Positions 15,703 to 25,139 of a DNA stretch of 41,623 bases are shown piece by piece. A model generated the notes under the pieces. That model was not told the DNA's origin. It made no database searches and saw only the letters and a list, made by a program, of their open reading frames with translations. The translations under genes and the position numbers were made by a program. Where the stretch lies: assembly GCA_003167255.1 (NCBI GenBank), contig PMTR01000054.1, positions 1 through 41,623 of the forward strand. The letters are read 5' to 3'. How positions within the stretch are numbered: position 1 is the stretch's first letter; every line of letters begins with the position of its first letter. This DNA comes from Bryobacterales bacterium (GTDB lineage Bacteria > Acidobacteriota > Terriglobia > Bryobacterales > Bryobacteraceae).

Positions 15703-16542
15703 TCAGGCCGTGGCCGCACGTACGACGTGACCGCCCTTCTTCGCCGAAGAAGTGGGCCTATTGGGGAAATACCGGCCAACGAGCTGAGGTGGTCCAAGGT
15801 CTTCGACTTCGAGAAATCCAACAGTCAGCAACTTGGCACACAATTCTTCAGGCTCAAAGTGTGTCACCCACGGTTCCCCGATTTCATCTACACGCGCCGC
15901 CCGCGCGTCATGCGATACCCGCGATTCCGGTGAAAGAGACTCGGGAGGATAGCTGTAGTCGAACACGACCTCGGCGCGGTTGGACAGCGCCGCGATGAAG
16001 CTAAGGGTCGACCAAATAGCTTCCGTGGAAAGGTAGGGCACCACACCCAACCAAGTGAAGAACGTCCGTTGCGATGGATTAAAGCCAACGCTTTTAAGCC
16101 CTTCCGATAGGGTCTCCCGCTCAAAGTCGACGGGAGTGAATGTCTGCCAGCTTGGTGACGGAATCGATGCCTCGTCGAGCCGATGGCGCTTCCAGGCTTG
16201 GGTTGCCGGATGATCCACTTCGAAAATCCGCAGCCGTTCGCCAAATGGACTGCGGTAGGCATAGGTGTCCAGGCCCGCTCCCAGCACAACTAATTGGCAT
16301 GCGCCGCACTGCACCGCAGCCGCCAACGCATCCTCGGCAAAGCGCGTCCTCATCGCGATGAATAGTCGCATCTGTCGGCTGAGTGGGTCTTGTTGGGCTT
16401 TATGTCGGACGGTTTCCTGATCCATGCCCAGGATTCGCAACGCGAGCGGATCGGCAAAGATCCGCCCGCCTTCGAGAATCTGGTGAGCTGCGCGATGGGT
16501 GGCGGCAGCTAATGCGGTCAGGCTGGGTCGACCCCGCTCCAT
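15703..16542 (-). CDS. SAM-dependent methyltransferase, LCM/PPM family
   Basis: A 279-residue class I methyltransferase of the leucine-carboxyl-methyltransferase-like family (O-methyltransferases of largely unknown substrate, many in secondary metabolism). Signatures are the N-terminal 'SLTALAAATHRAAHQILEG' and 'FADPLAL', the Arg-rich helix 'FIAMRTRFAEDALAAAV', SAM motif I 'QLVVLGAGLDTYAYR', the acidic strand 'RIFEVDHPATQAWKR' contacting the ribose, and 'FTWLGVVPYLSTEAI'. Length and domain order are complete. It converges with the upstream small-protein gene and has no partner on its strand. The substrate cannot be predicted. Confidence 0.9.
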   Translation of the reverse strand: MERGRPSLTALAAATHRAAHQILEGGRIFADPLALRILGMDQETVRHKAQQDPLSRQMRLFIAMRTRFAEDALAAAVQCGACQLVVLGAGLDTYAYRSPFGERLRIFEVDHPATQAWKRHRLDEASIPSPSWQTFTPVDFERETLSEGLKSVGFNPSQRTFFTWLGVVPYLSTEAIWSTLSFIAALSNRAEVVFDYSYPPESLSPESRVSHDARAARVDEIGEPWVTHFEPEELCAKLLTVGFLEVEDLGPPQLVGRYFPNRPTSSAKKGGHVVRAATA

Positions 16543-16581
16543 GGCACTACGTTAACAAACCCGTGCCGGTCTTAGGGTTCA

Positions 16582-16708
16582 CGCAATAATAACTTTGCAG
16601 TTGCGGTTGTGGCGCACCGCCCGCGAGGCGTCGACACGAGTGTCGACGCGGCACGCACGAGTGCGTGCGCCACATCTGCCGGTCAGCCAATGTGAAGTTA
16701 TTCTTGCG
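16582..16708. mobile_element. MITE-like element, 14-bp terminal inverted repeats
   Basis: A 127-bp non-coding element. The ends CGCAATAATAACTT (16582-16595) and AAGTTATTCTTGCG (16695-16708) are inverted copies matching at 13 of 14 positions. Inside is a second inverted repeat TGTGGCGCA/TGCGCCACA (16608-16616/16666-16674) enclosing two more palindromes, GCGTCGACAC/GTGTCGACGC and GCACGCAC/GTGCGTGC. The AT-rich ends contrast with the GC-rich core. I see no target-site duplication. No transposase is encoded, so it would move in trans. Confidence 0.65.
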
Positions 16709-17040
16709 GCGGTCCTTAGCAGGATTAGTCGCTGAAAGTCGCGAAGTATTTACCGATGACTCTGAGCCGCCGTCGAGTGCTCCGTCCGAATCACGGCGGA
16801 TCCGGAAGTAATCCACATGAGCGGAAGACGCGCAGCCCGATGATCCTGGGTGAGTTTCCCGTTGTTCAAGACCACTCTGGAAGTTGCGTCCTGTCGCCGC
16901 GAGGGCGAAGACCGCATGTTGCGACACACGCCGAAAGTCCGCTCAGGGGAGGGCTGGCTCTCAGCCGGCCGGCAACAATGGCCATTCGGCCCACTCCGCC
17001 CCTTAAGTGAACGGCATTGGGCCAAGACTAACTCGCGCCG
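16709..17040. other. Intergenic stretch without a supported gene
   Basis: 332 nt between the MITE-like element and the end of the first CHAT gene. Several short open frames exist on both strands but none has family-like composition or a ribosome site. I see no repeat or RNA gene in it. Confidence 0.5.
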
Positions 17041-20000
17041 CTATTGCCAGTTTCCCATCAGGAAGAACGGCGCCCAGTAATAGGGGTGCGTGAATCCGGC
17101 CGGGACGTCGTTCGCGGCGTGCGAAGCAACCGCCACGCCGCGAGCCTCCACGGCGGCCTTTTGCGGCTGCAAGCTGCCGTGCAGTAGGGCTACCTGTGCT
17201 TCGCGCAGGGCCTCGGACTTCAACATGCCGGGTTGGGTCTCGAGCAGGCGGTAGAATTCCTGCATCAGCAAGCTGGTGCTTTCGTCCGCGACCGGCCATA
17301 AGGACGCAATCACCGCGCTCGCTCCCTTGCGTTGCGCCGCCACGCCGAAGCCCTCGACTTCGCTGCCGTCGGCTGTCGCGTCTCCCATGCCGGTGTTGCA
17401 GGCCGAAAGCGTCAGCAGGTCCACTCCGCTGAAGAGTTGATTGGTGTTTTTCACGTCTGCCAGACTTAGATGGCTGCCGTCGCCCAGAAGCAGAAAGGAC
17501 TGAGTGTCGTTGCCGGGTTGAAAGTTGAAATGGGTGGCGATGTGCACCAGCGGGTAGCCGCGGCGCAATTCTCTCTTCATGGCGGTCTCGGTAAAGTTTT
17601 CGTCCAGCAATTCACGGTCGGCCGTATCCCGCTGAATGCCCTGTAATTCGTGCGCCACGTTGGGCAAGGCCGGAAAATCTTCGTGCGCCCGGGTGACGCC
17701 CAGCCCCAGCAGGGCGCGTTTGGGGTTCGCCGGCGCGGCGTCAAAGCGCGTCTCGCTGGCGGGTGTAAACATCGCCAGGCGATACTGCTCCACCAGGTAC
17801 TGCTTGCCGTCAAAGAGCGCGGCCACGGGCAGGTATCGCAGCGCGCCGTCCAGCGACCACATCAGGGTTTCGGCTTTGGCTTGGCGCAGATCCTCCGCCA
17901 GCGCCGGCACAATGAGAATATGGAAAAGCTCCTGCGCCAGCGGGCGGGGATCCGAACGCGGGTTCTGCAGGGCCTCGCGGAACGCCTGGATTTTCCGGTT
18001 CAGGTCCGCGGCTTTGATGGGATACTCGTAGGCGCGCTCCACTTTCGGAGTCACCAGAATGGTGCGGTAGGTGTCTTCTCCGGCCAGAGTGTAAATGGCG
18101 ACCGCGCCGTGCCCGAGGCGGCCGAGTTGCTCCTCGAGTGCCTCGGTATCGCGCAACTTGTCCAGAGAAATGCTGCCGCTCGAGATCTTGGCGCCGAAGC
18201 TGGTGGCCAGGGAGCCCAGGAACGTTTCGAATCCCTGGCGTCCGATGTCGAGCTCCTTTTCAAGCTGGTCCAACTCGGTTTCTTCCGCGGTGGTGCGCTC
18301 CTTTTTCGCCAGCAACTCTCCGTAGTGTGCGCCCACCGCCGTGAGGCTGTCGCTGATCTGGCGGTATTTTCCGGCCCATTCGGCCTCGGCGGCTGTAAGA
18401 TCGGCGCGCCCCGCCAGCGCGCTGGTTTCGGCTTGATCGCGACGCACAAACTGCAGGTATTCATCCTTCTTGAGCAGGTTCAAAACCTGTTGGCCCTCAG
18501 GCAAGCGGCCTTGCGCGATGAGCAGATCCGCCACGTACCGGTAACCTGCTTCGTGGCCCTTGAGGTAGCTCTCCTGGGATTGCCGGGCCAAGCCTTCGAT
18601 GCCGGTGCGGATGGATTGCAGGATGTTGACGGACTGTTTGCCGTAAAAGATCGCGATGCGCGGACGATCGAGTTTCTTCCAGGCCACCTCAAGGTTTTCC
18701 AGCGTGGCTGCTTCCCCCGCCCGGTCGTTCATTTCCCACGCGAGAGCCAGCGCCGCCTGGTAATACCCGAGAGCTTTTTCGGCCTGGCCCATATACACAT
18801 GCGTTGTGCCCGTGTTCATCAACGACTTGGATTCCAACTGGCGGTTTCTTACTTCGCGCGCGATCGCCAGCGCCTGCTCGAAGTCCCCGAGGGCCTTGGG
18901 GTACTGGCCAAGATCGAGGTAGGCGCCCGCTAGATTGTTGAGCGCCGAGCCCTCGGCCTGGCGGTCCTTCACCTGGCGCTCCATCGCCAGTGCCTGGGTG
19001 AAGTACTGAAGGGCTTGCTCCGGCCGGTTCATGTCCTGGTATGCGCCTCCGGCATTACTGAGCGTGGCGCCTTCACCTTGCCGGTCCCCCACTTCGCGTT
19101 CAATGGCCAGCGCCTGCTCGAAGTACCCGATGGCTTTCGCGGGCTGGTTGAGATCGCGGTAAGCGGTTCCGAGATTGTTGAGCGTCTGGGCTTCGCCGCG
19201 CCGGTCCTTTACCTCCCTATGTACGGCCAGCCCTCGTTCGAAGTACTCGATGGCCTTCTTGTATTGAGCCAGATATTGGTATTCCAGCCCGAGGTTTTGC
19301 AGGGTCGTTCCCTCCATGGCCCGCTGCTTGACTTCCTGTTCGATGGCCAGCGCCTGCTCCAGGTACCCCATGGCCTTTTCGTATTGACTCAACGCGTGGT
19401 AGGCCATACCAATATTGTTAAGCGTCACGCCTTCGCCTTCCCGGTCCTTCACTTCGCGGCGTATGGCCAGCGCCTGTTCGAAAAAAGCGATGGCTTGCTC
19501 CTGCCGGCTCAGTCTGCTGTAGACCTCGCCCATGTTGCTCAGAATCTTGCCTTCGGTCAGGCGATCCTTGATCAGGCGCGTAAGATCGAGCGCCTGGCGG
19601 TAGTATCCGAGGGCCCCCTCATAACGGCTGATGCTGCTGTTGGCCGCCCCAAGGTTGCTGAGCGCGGCGGCTTCCGCCTGCCGGTCCCCGAGCTCACGCG
19701 CGATGGCCAGCCCCTGATCGAAGTGCGTGATGGCCTTCCCGGCTTGGCTCAGCTCAAGGTACGATTGGCCGATGTTGACCAGAGTGCGGGCCTCGGCCCG
19801 GCGGTCCTTCACCTGGCGGTCTATCTCCAGGGACAGTTGATAGTAGCCGAGCGCCTTCTCCTGTTGACTGAGCTTGGAGTAGGCCAAACCCAGGTTGTTG
19901 AGCGTCAGACCTTCACCGCGCCGGTCCCGCATCTCCCGCTCGATTGCCAGCGCCTGCTCGAAGTATCCGATGGCCTTGTCCTGCTGGCTGAGACTTTCAT

Positions 20001-21177
20001 ATACAAATCCGAAATTGTTGAGGACCGTGCTCTCGCCCGGCCGATCTGCTACTTCGCGCCGGATCGCCAGCGACTGTTCCAGGTATCCGAGAGCTTTTTG
20101 CGCCTGGCTCATGTGAGCGTATGCCATGCCGATGCTGTTGAGCGTTACGCCTTCGCCCTGCCGGTCGCGCACTTCCTTTCGTATGGGCAGCGCTTGTTGG
20201 TAATACTCGATGGCCTTCTCGAACTGGCTGAGGTTGTCGTAGGCCAGGCCGAGATTGCTGAGAACGGTGCCTTCGGATTCCCGGTCCTTCGTCTCGCGCG
20301 CGACAGCGAGCGCCTGCTGGGAGAACTCGATGGCTCTCGCGGATTGGCCGAGATTGTCGTAGGCCAGTCCGATATTGGCGAGCGTGGCGCCTTCGCCGCG
20401 GCGGTCCTTGAGCTCGCGCTCGATCGGTAGCGCCTGCTCATAGTAGGCAATCGCCTTTTGGGAGTCGCCCAGATCGTCGTAGATCCAAGCCAGAGCGCGA
20501 ACGGCAATGGCTTCGCCGCCGCGGTCCTTCACCCGCCGGTCGAGGTCCAGCAGAGTTTCCCATGCGCCGGCCGCCGCCGGCAGGTCCCGCAGCCGTTGCG
20601 AGAGCGCCGCGGCGAGATCCAGCGAATAAATTTCGCTCAACACCGGCCCGGTGCCGTGAAAGAGCCGGGCGGCCTTCGCATAGTCGTCCCTGGCGGCGCG
20701 CTGGGAATCCGCGTCGGACTTCTGGATGAGCGTTCCGCCGTCGGAATAGAGCCGGCCGGCTTCGACGCGTTTCCGATCTTCCGCGGAGGGCGCGCCCCGG
20801 CGAAGCCACCGGACCTGGTACGCGCCGGCCGGAGCAGCGGCATCATAGGCCGCGGCGTCGAGCCGGTACACTCCCGCGGCCGCCGCGATGTGGAAAACGA
20901 ACAGCGATCCGTTTGCCGGATTGGGCGTCTGGGACTGCAACAGATCTTTTCCGTCCGGCCCGCTCAGGGTGCACGATATGCCGATGCCCTGCTCGACGAT
21001 TTCTATTTCAACGTACTCGCCGGCATGGACGTTGATTTGGTAAGAGCGCGATTGGCCCCCGGCGATTTTTTCCGTGACTGGTGTGTTCCACTCAAGGACG
21101 GCGCCAGGCTGGGCGCACAACAGAGCCGCGGCGATGCTGGACAAAATGCACGCCCCCGCCTGTGCCGCGATCTTCAT
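17041..21177 (-). CDS. Secreted TPR-CHAT protein (caspase-like peptidase domain)
   Basis: A 1378-residue multidomain protein. A signal peptide (about 1-22) is followed by a PPC-like beta-sandwich (about 28-125, 'GGQSRSYQINVHAGEYVEIE'). Next come one degenerate and then 15 consecutive TPR units of exactly 40 residues (about 237-836), a helical linker with 'LLKKDEYLQFVRRD', and a C-terminal CHAT domain (about 1000-1378). The caspase-type dyad is present: His1216 in 'VHIATH' and Cys1260 in 'TLSACNTG'. CHAT domains are caspase-like proteases or their relatives; here the signal peptide places the protein outside the cytoplasm. The C-terminus 'THPYYWAPFFLMGNWQ' is the usual CHAT ending. It lies 149 nt downstream of a second, related gene on the same strand. 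The target is unknown; the TPR array probably binds a partner. Confidence 0.9.
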   Translation of the reverse strand: MKIAAQAGACILSSIAAALLCAQPGAVLEWNTPVTEKIAGGQSRSYQINVHAGEYVEIEIVEQGIGISCTLSGPDGKDLLQSQTPNPANGSLFVFHIAAAAGVYRLDAAAYDAAAPAGAYQVRWLRRGAPSAEDRKRVEAGRLYSDGGTLIQKSDADSQRAARDDYAKAARLFHGTGPVLSEIYSLDLAAALSQRLRDLPAAAGAWETLLDLDRRVKDRGGEAIAVRALAWIYDDLGDSQKAIAYYEQALPIERELKDRRGEGATLANIGLAYDNLGQSARAIEFSQQALAVARETKDRESEGTVLSNLGLAYDNLSQFEKAIEYYQQALPIRKEVRDRQGEGVTLNSIGMAYAHMSQAQKALGYLEQSLAIRREVADRPGESTVLNNFGFVYESLSQQDKAIGYFEQALAIEREMRDRRGEGLTLNNLGLAYSKLSQQEKALGYYQLSLEIDRQVKDRRAEARTLVNIGQSYLELSQAGKAITHFDQGLAIARELGDRQAEAAALSNLGAANSSISRYEGALGYYRQALDLTRLIKDRLTEGKILSNMGEVYSRLSRQEQAIAFFEQALAIRREVKDREGEGVTLNNIGMAYHALSQYEKAMGYLEQALAIEQEVKQRAMEGTTLQNLGLEYQYLAQYKKAIEYFERGLAVHREVKDRRGEAQTLNNLGTAYRDLNQPAKAIGYFEQALAIEREVGDRQGEGATLSNAGGAYQDMNRPEQALQYFTQALAMERQVKDRQAEGSALNNLAGAYLDLGQYPKALGDFEQALAIAREVRNRQLESKSLMNTGTTHVYMGQAEKALGYYQAALALAWEMNDRAGEAATLENLEVAWKKLDRPRIAIFYGKQSVNILQSIRTGIEGLARQSQESYLKGHEAGYRYVADLLIAQGRLPEGQQVLNLLKKDEYLQFVRRDQAETSALAGRADLTAAEAEWAGKYRQISDSLTAVGAHYGELLAKKERTTAEETELDQLEKELDIGRQGFETFLGSLATSFGAKISSGSISLDKLRDTEALEEQLGRLGHGAVAIYTLAGEDTYRTILVTPKVERAYEYPIKAADLNRKIQAFREALQNPRSDPRPLAQELFHILIVPALAEDLRQAKAETLMWSLDGALRYLPVAALFDGKQYLVEQYRLAMFTPASETRFDAAPANPKRALLGLGVTRAHEDFPALPNVAHELQGIQRDTADRELLDENFTETAMKRELRRGYPLVHIATHFNFQPGNDTQSFLLLGDGSHLSLADVKNTNQLFSGVDLLTLSACNTGMGDATADGSEVEGFGVAAQRKGASAVIASLWPVADESTSLLMQEFYRLLETQPGMLKSEALREAQVALLHGSLQPQKAAVEARGVAVASHAANDVPAGFTHPYYWAPFFLMGNWQ
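18670..20469. repeat. 15 tandem 120-bp units encoding TPRs
   Basis: Inside the first CHAT gene, fifteen consecutive 120-bp units encode 40-residue repeats with no indels between units. The shared pattern is xQxxKAIxYxEQALAIxREVKDRxGEGxTLxNxGxAYxxL. Units differ by substitutions, so this is an old but phase-perfect array; a degenerate unit precedes it. Confidence 0.9.
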
Positions 21178-21326
21178 GCACGAATTCTACACCAATGCGG
21201 CGTGCGCGACCTTGCACAGGGGCAGCGTGCCACGGCGGTTGCGGCCAGATATCCGCCCTTATCGGAAGCAAGATAGTTCCCTAATAGGCGGTCACCCGAG
21301 CGGAGCACGGTCAGGCCGTCGATGAA

Positions 21327-24300
21327 CTATTTCCAGTTGCCAATCAGAATGAAGGGTGCCCAGTAGTAGGGATGCGTCCAGACAGTCGCGACGGCGTTGC
21401 CGGCTGCCACGTGGACTCCCCGGTCCGCGGCGCCGGCAGCCTCCGGCTTCAAAACGCCGCTGGCCATCTGTTCCTGGGCCTGCCGTAGCGCTTCGCTCTT
21501 ACCCAGTTCGGGCTTGGCTTGCCGGAGCCGGTACATCGTCTCCATCAGCCGCGAGGTGGCTGCGTCGCTCACGCTCCACAAACTCGCGATGACGGCACTG
21601 GCGCCCAGGCTCTGCGCGATGGTGCCGAAACTGTCCACCTCGCGGCCGTCCTCCGTGCGATTCGTGAATGCCGTGCTGCATGCCGAGAGCGTCAATAGAT
21701 CCACGTCGCTGAACAGCAGCGCCGAGTCCTCGATCTCCGCCAGGCTCATCTCGGTTCCATCGCCCAGCAGCAGGTGCGAATTCGCGGCAACGCCCGGCTG
21801 CGAATCGAAGTGCGTCGCAATATGGACCACCGATTTCTCCGGCTGCTGCATGGCCGCCAGAAACGTCTTGCGAGTAAAATCGCGATCCAGTTCCACGCGG
21901 CCCGCTACCGGCGCATTGCCGGTTTCCCCCTGCCGGAAGATGCGGTGCAGTTCCTCGGGCACCCCCGGCAGCGCACTGAAATTGCCATTGGCTTGCGAGA
22001 CGCCAAAGCCGACACCCTTCCAGACCGGCGGAGAAACGTCGGTGAGGCGCGTCAGGCTGGCCGGCGTGATGAGCGAGTTGCGGAAGCTCGCAACCAGATA
22101 CTGCTTGCCGTCATGTAGCGCGGCGATCGGCACATACCGGATGGTGCTGTCGACGGACCACATGATGGTCTTGGCGCCCATGCTGTCGAGGTCCTGGCGG
22201 AGGCCCTCGGGAAACAGGATCTTGTAGAGCTCCTGGGCCAGCGGCACCGGATTCGAGGCCGGATTCTGCAACTGCTGCCGGAAATCGAAGATCTTGCGAT
22301 TTAGTTCCGCTTCCGGGATGGCTGTCGAGTAGGCTTTGCGCGCGCCGCTGGTGACCAGCAACGCGGTGTATTTGTCCGGCAGGACCAGCGTATAAATTGC
22401 CACGACATTCGGCCCCAGCGTCCGCAGCGCACGCTGCAAACCCCCGCTGTCGCGGCCCAGTTCGTGGACGCTTTTCGCCGCGGCCGAATTTGCCGCAAAG
22501 GCTCTCTCCTCCTCGGTGAAGTAGAGCCGCAGGACCGTGTTCGCCGCCGACAGATCCCGATCGAGTTGCTGGGACTGATCCAACTCCGCGGCGCTCAGCG
22601 GCGTCTTCGCGGCCTTGGCGGCCAGCGCCGACTTGGCGGCGCCCTCGGAGACGATCTGGCCCTGAATCTGTTCATAGCGGTCGAGCGCATTGCGTTCGGA
22701 ATCACTTAGGGTGGCCGGTTTCAACTGGTCAGACACGGCATCGCGGCGGATAAAGTCGGCGGCTTCTTTGTCCTTGAGGAGATTGAGAACCTCCTCAGCT
22801 TCACCGAAGCGCTGGCGGTCGACCAGAAGACCGGCGAGATACCGGTAGTTGGACTCGATGGATTTTTCGAAGCTCTTACGCAGCGATTCGTCTAGCCCCC
22901 GATTGTCCCGGCGGATCGTTTGCAAGAGATTAACCGCCTGCTTCGCGAGAAAGACTGCAAACTCCGGCTGAGATTTCTCTAAGATTCCACTGATCAAGCC
23001 CAGATTGCTGGCTTCGCCAGACCGGTCGTCAACGGCGCGGTACAGTGGGAGGGCTTGACCGTAATAGTCCAGCGCCTTCTGCTTCTCGCCCAGGGCGGAG
23101 TAGGCGGCACCCATGTTGCTCAGAGTGTTGGCCTCGCCGGACCGGTCGCCCACGTCGCGGCGTATCGGGAGCGCTTGTCCATAGTAGTCCAGCGCCTTCT
23201 GCTTCTCGCCGAGATCATCGTAGACCGAACCGAGGTTGCTCAGAATGCCGGCTTCGCCTGGCCGATTGCCGATGGCACGGAACAGTGGGAGCGCCTGTCC
23301 TAAGTAGTCCAGGGCTTTCTGCGGCTCGCCCAGATATTTGTAGGCACCGCCCATGTTGTTTAGAGCGGTGGCTTCGCCGGACCGGTCGCCCACGGCGCGA
23401 AAGAGTGACAGCGCCTGGCCGTCGAAGTCCAGCGCCATCTGCTTGTCGCCCAAAAAGTCATAGACTTCGCCGATGTTGTTCAGAGTGCTGGCTTCGACGG
23501 ACCGGTTGCCCACGGCGCGGAGAAGTGGAAGCGCTCGGCCATAGTAGTCCAGCGCCTTCCGCTTTTCACCCACGGAGGAGTAGATGGCGCCGATGTTGCT
23601 CAGAGTAGTGGCTTCGCTGGACTGGTCGCCCACGGCGCGAAAGAGTAGGAGCGCTTCGCTAAGGTAGTCCATGGCCTTCTGATTCTCGCCCAAAGCACTG
23701 TAGACACCGCCGATGTTGTTTAGTGTGATGGCTTCATAAGACCGGTTGCCTTCGGCGTGGAAAAGTGAGGACGCTTGGCCGAAGTATTCCAGCGCCTTCT
23801 GCTTTTCGCCTAGAGTGCCGTAGACACTACCGATACTGCTCAGGGTGTTAGCTTCGTCCGGCCGATTGCCGCTGGCACGCAACAGTGGGAGCGCTTGTCC
23901 ATAGTATTCCAGCGCTTTCTGCTCCTCGCCGAGAGCGTCGTAGATCCCGCCGGCATTGCGTAGGGTGACGCCTTCCCCGGACCGGTCGCCCACGGCGCGG
24001 TAGAGTGGAAGCGCCTGGCCGTAGTAGTCCAGCGCCTCCTGCTTCTTCCCCTGAGTGTCATAGACATGACCGAGGTTCTCCAGCGTGATGGCCTCGTCGG
24101 ACCGGTCGCTCATGGCGCGGTAGAGCGGGAGGGCCCGGCCGTAGTAGTCCAGTGCCTTCTGCTTCTCGCCCAGAGTGTCGTAGACATGACCGATGTAGTT
24201 CAGAGTGGCGGATTCGCCGGACTGGCTGCCGGCGGCGCGGAAGAGTGGAAGCGCCTGGCCGAAGTAGTCCAGCGCCTTCTGGTTCTCGCCGGAGCCGACA

Positions 24301-24893
24301 TAGATAAGGCCTGTCGCGTACAGACAAAGCCCCTCTTCATAGGTATCCTTCAAACGCCGCCAAATCGAACCGGCATGATCGTATAATTCAATCGAACGAA
24401 GAGCCGCCTCTCGATTACGAGCTTGAGACTCGCGCTCAGCCTGGGATTCGACCCTCTCCGCCTCTATGCGGCTTCGATCCGCGCCGGTTGACTCGCGCGA
24501 CTCCAGCAGCTCCATCTGGTAACGCCCGGTCAATGCCGAACCGCTCGAAACCCGGACTCGATACTCCCCGGATGTATCTCCAATCAGAGATGCCGCCTCG
24601 GGCCCGAACGCGCCGGTCGGCCGATCCGCTTCCAGAACCGTCTTACCCAGCGGATCCAGGACCGTTACCGCAACATGCACGCCCATCTGCCGTGCCACCA
24701 GGCGGACGAATTGGCCCGCTTTCACCTCCACCGTGTACTCGTCGGTCTGCCCAGGCGCCAACTCCCGATCGATCATGCGATGCAGTTCCAACTTGCCAGC
24801 GACCCGAACCGGACTGGCGTCTTGAGCAACCAGCCAGGGCGCCGCCAGAGAATGAAAGGCAAGTATCACCCAACCGCCGCGAATGAGAGTCAT
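21327..24893 (-). CDS. Second secreted TPR-CHAT protein, paralogue of the neighbour
   Basis: A 1188-residue protein with the same architecture as the downstream CHAT gene. It has a signal peptide ('WVILAFHSLAAPWLVAQ'), a PPC-like domain (about 35-135), a coiled linker, 11 TPR units of exactly 40 residues (about 202-641), a helical middle and a C-terminal CHAT domain with 'VHIATHFDSQ' (His) and Cys1072 in 'TLSACSTA', ending 'THPYYWAPFILIGNWK'. The start at 24893 is chosen because it puts the signal peptide first; the frame is open to 25061, but that extension has no secretion signal at its head. No strong ribosome site is visible. TPR units differ in consensus from the neighbour (GEKQKALDYYGQALPLYRAV), so the arrays expanded separately after duplication or were acquired separately. 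Confidence 0.9.
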   Translation of the reverse strand: MTLIRGGWVILAFHSLAAPWLVAQDASPVRVAGKLELHRMIDRELAPGQTDEYTVEVKAGQFVRLVARQMGVHVAVTVLDPLGKTVLEADRPTGAFGPEAASLIGDTSGEYRVRVSSGSALTGRYQMELLESRESTGADRSRIEAERVESQAERESQARNREAALRSIELYDHAGSIWRRLKDTYEEGLCLYATGLIYVGSGENQKALDYFGQALPLFRAAGSQSGESATLNYIGHVYDTLGEKQKALDYYGRALPLYRAMSDRSDEAITLENLGHVYDTQGKKQEALDYYGQALPLYRAVGDRSGEGVTLRNAGGIYDALGEEQKALEYYGQALPLLRASGNRPDEANTLSSIGSVYGTLGEKQKALEYFGQASSLFHAEGNRSYEAITLNNIGGVYSALGENQKAMDYLSEALLLFRAVGDQSSEATTLSNIGAIYSSVGEKRKALDYYGRALPLLRAVGNRSVEASTLNNIGEVYDFLGDKQMALDFDGQALSLFRAVGDRSGEATALNNMGGAYKYLGEPQKALDYLGQALPLFRAIGNRPGEAGILSNLGSVYDDLGEKQKALDYYGQALPIRRDVGDRSGEANTLSNMGAAYSALGEKQKALDYYGQALPLYRAVDDRSGEASNLGLISGILEKSQPEFAVFLAKQAVNLLQTIRRDNRGLDESLRKSFEKSIESNYRYLAGLLVDRQRFGEAEEVLNLLKDKEAADFIRRDAVSDQLKPATLSDSERNALDRYEQIQGQIVSEGAAKSALAAKAAKTPLSAAELDQSQQLDRDLSAANTVLRLYFTEEERAFAANSAAAKSVHELGRDSGGLQRALRTLGPNVVAIYTLVLPDKYTALLVTSGARKAYSTAIPEAELNRKIFDFRQQLQNPASNPVPLAQELYKILFPEGLRQDLDSMGAKTIMWSVDSTIRYVPIAALHDGKQYLVASFRNSLITPASLTRLTDVSPPVWKGVGFGVSQANGNFSALPGVPEELHRIFRQGETGNAPVAGRVELDRDFTRKTFLAAMQQPEKSVVHIATHFDSQPGVAANSHLLLGDGTEMSLAEIEDSALLFSDVDLLTLSACSTAFTNRTEDGREVDSFGTIAQSLGASAVIASLWSVSDAATSRLMETMYRLRQAKPELGKSEALRQAQEQMASGVLKPEAAGAADRGVHVAAGNAVATVWTHPYYWAPFILIGNWK
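22971..24290. repeat. 11 tandem 120-bp units encoding TPRs
   Basis: Eleven 120-bp units without indels, consensus GEKQKALDYYGQALPLxRAV followed by GDRSGEAxTLxNIGxVYxxL. Units are more alike to one another than those of the neighbouring gene, suggesting more recent amplification or ongoing homogenisation. Confidence 0.9.
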
Positions 24894-25060
24894 AAGAATT
24901 GGACCGGTTACGACAGTATATATGAATCGGATTACGAGAACACGAGTTTCGAACCAACTCTGGGCGAAACAACGCCCCTCTGGATGCGCGTCTGGTACAT
25001 CGCAGAATCGCTCGGCGCCGGCACGAAGCGGCGCGCCGTTCCAAGCGAGCGGTATCGGCA

Positions 25061-25070
25061 ATATCGGTAG
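25061..25070. promoter_or_regulatory. Recurring intergenic 10-mer ATATCGGTAG (site 1)
   Basis: An intergenic site 168 nt upstream of the second CHAT gene's start. The same 10-mer occurs at 28935-28944 and 30314-30323, and with one mismatch at 40889-40898. The function is unknown; see the finding on this motif. Confidence 0.3.
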
Positions 25071-25139
25071 CTGTTCTTTCGGGTACCGACCGAGTGTAGT
25101 CGGCCGGGCTAGCGGAGGTGTGCCGTAAAGCGTTTCCCC

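Noticed and set aside
16547-16927. Frames across the MITE-like element
   Set aside because: They translate palindromic DNA and lack a start context or domain.
17650-20430. Long plus-strand frames over the first CHAT gene
   Set aside because: They arise because the 120-bp repeats keep an open antisense frame; the translation is itself repetitive and matches nothing.
18670-20469. Possible CRISPR array because of the regular spacing
   Set aside because: The whole 120-bp unit is repeated and coding in frame, with no short conserved repeat plus unique spacers; it is a TPR array.
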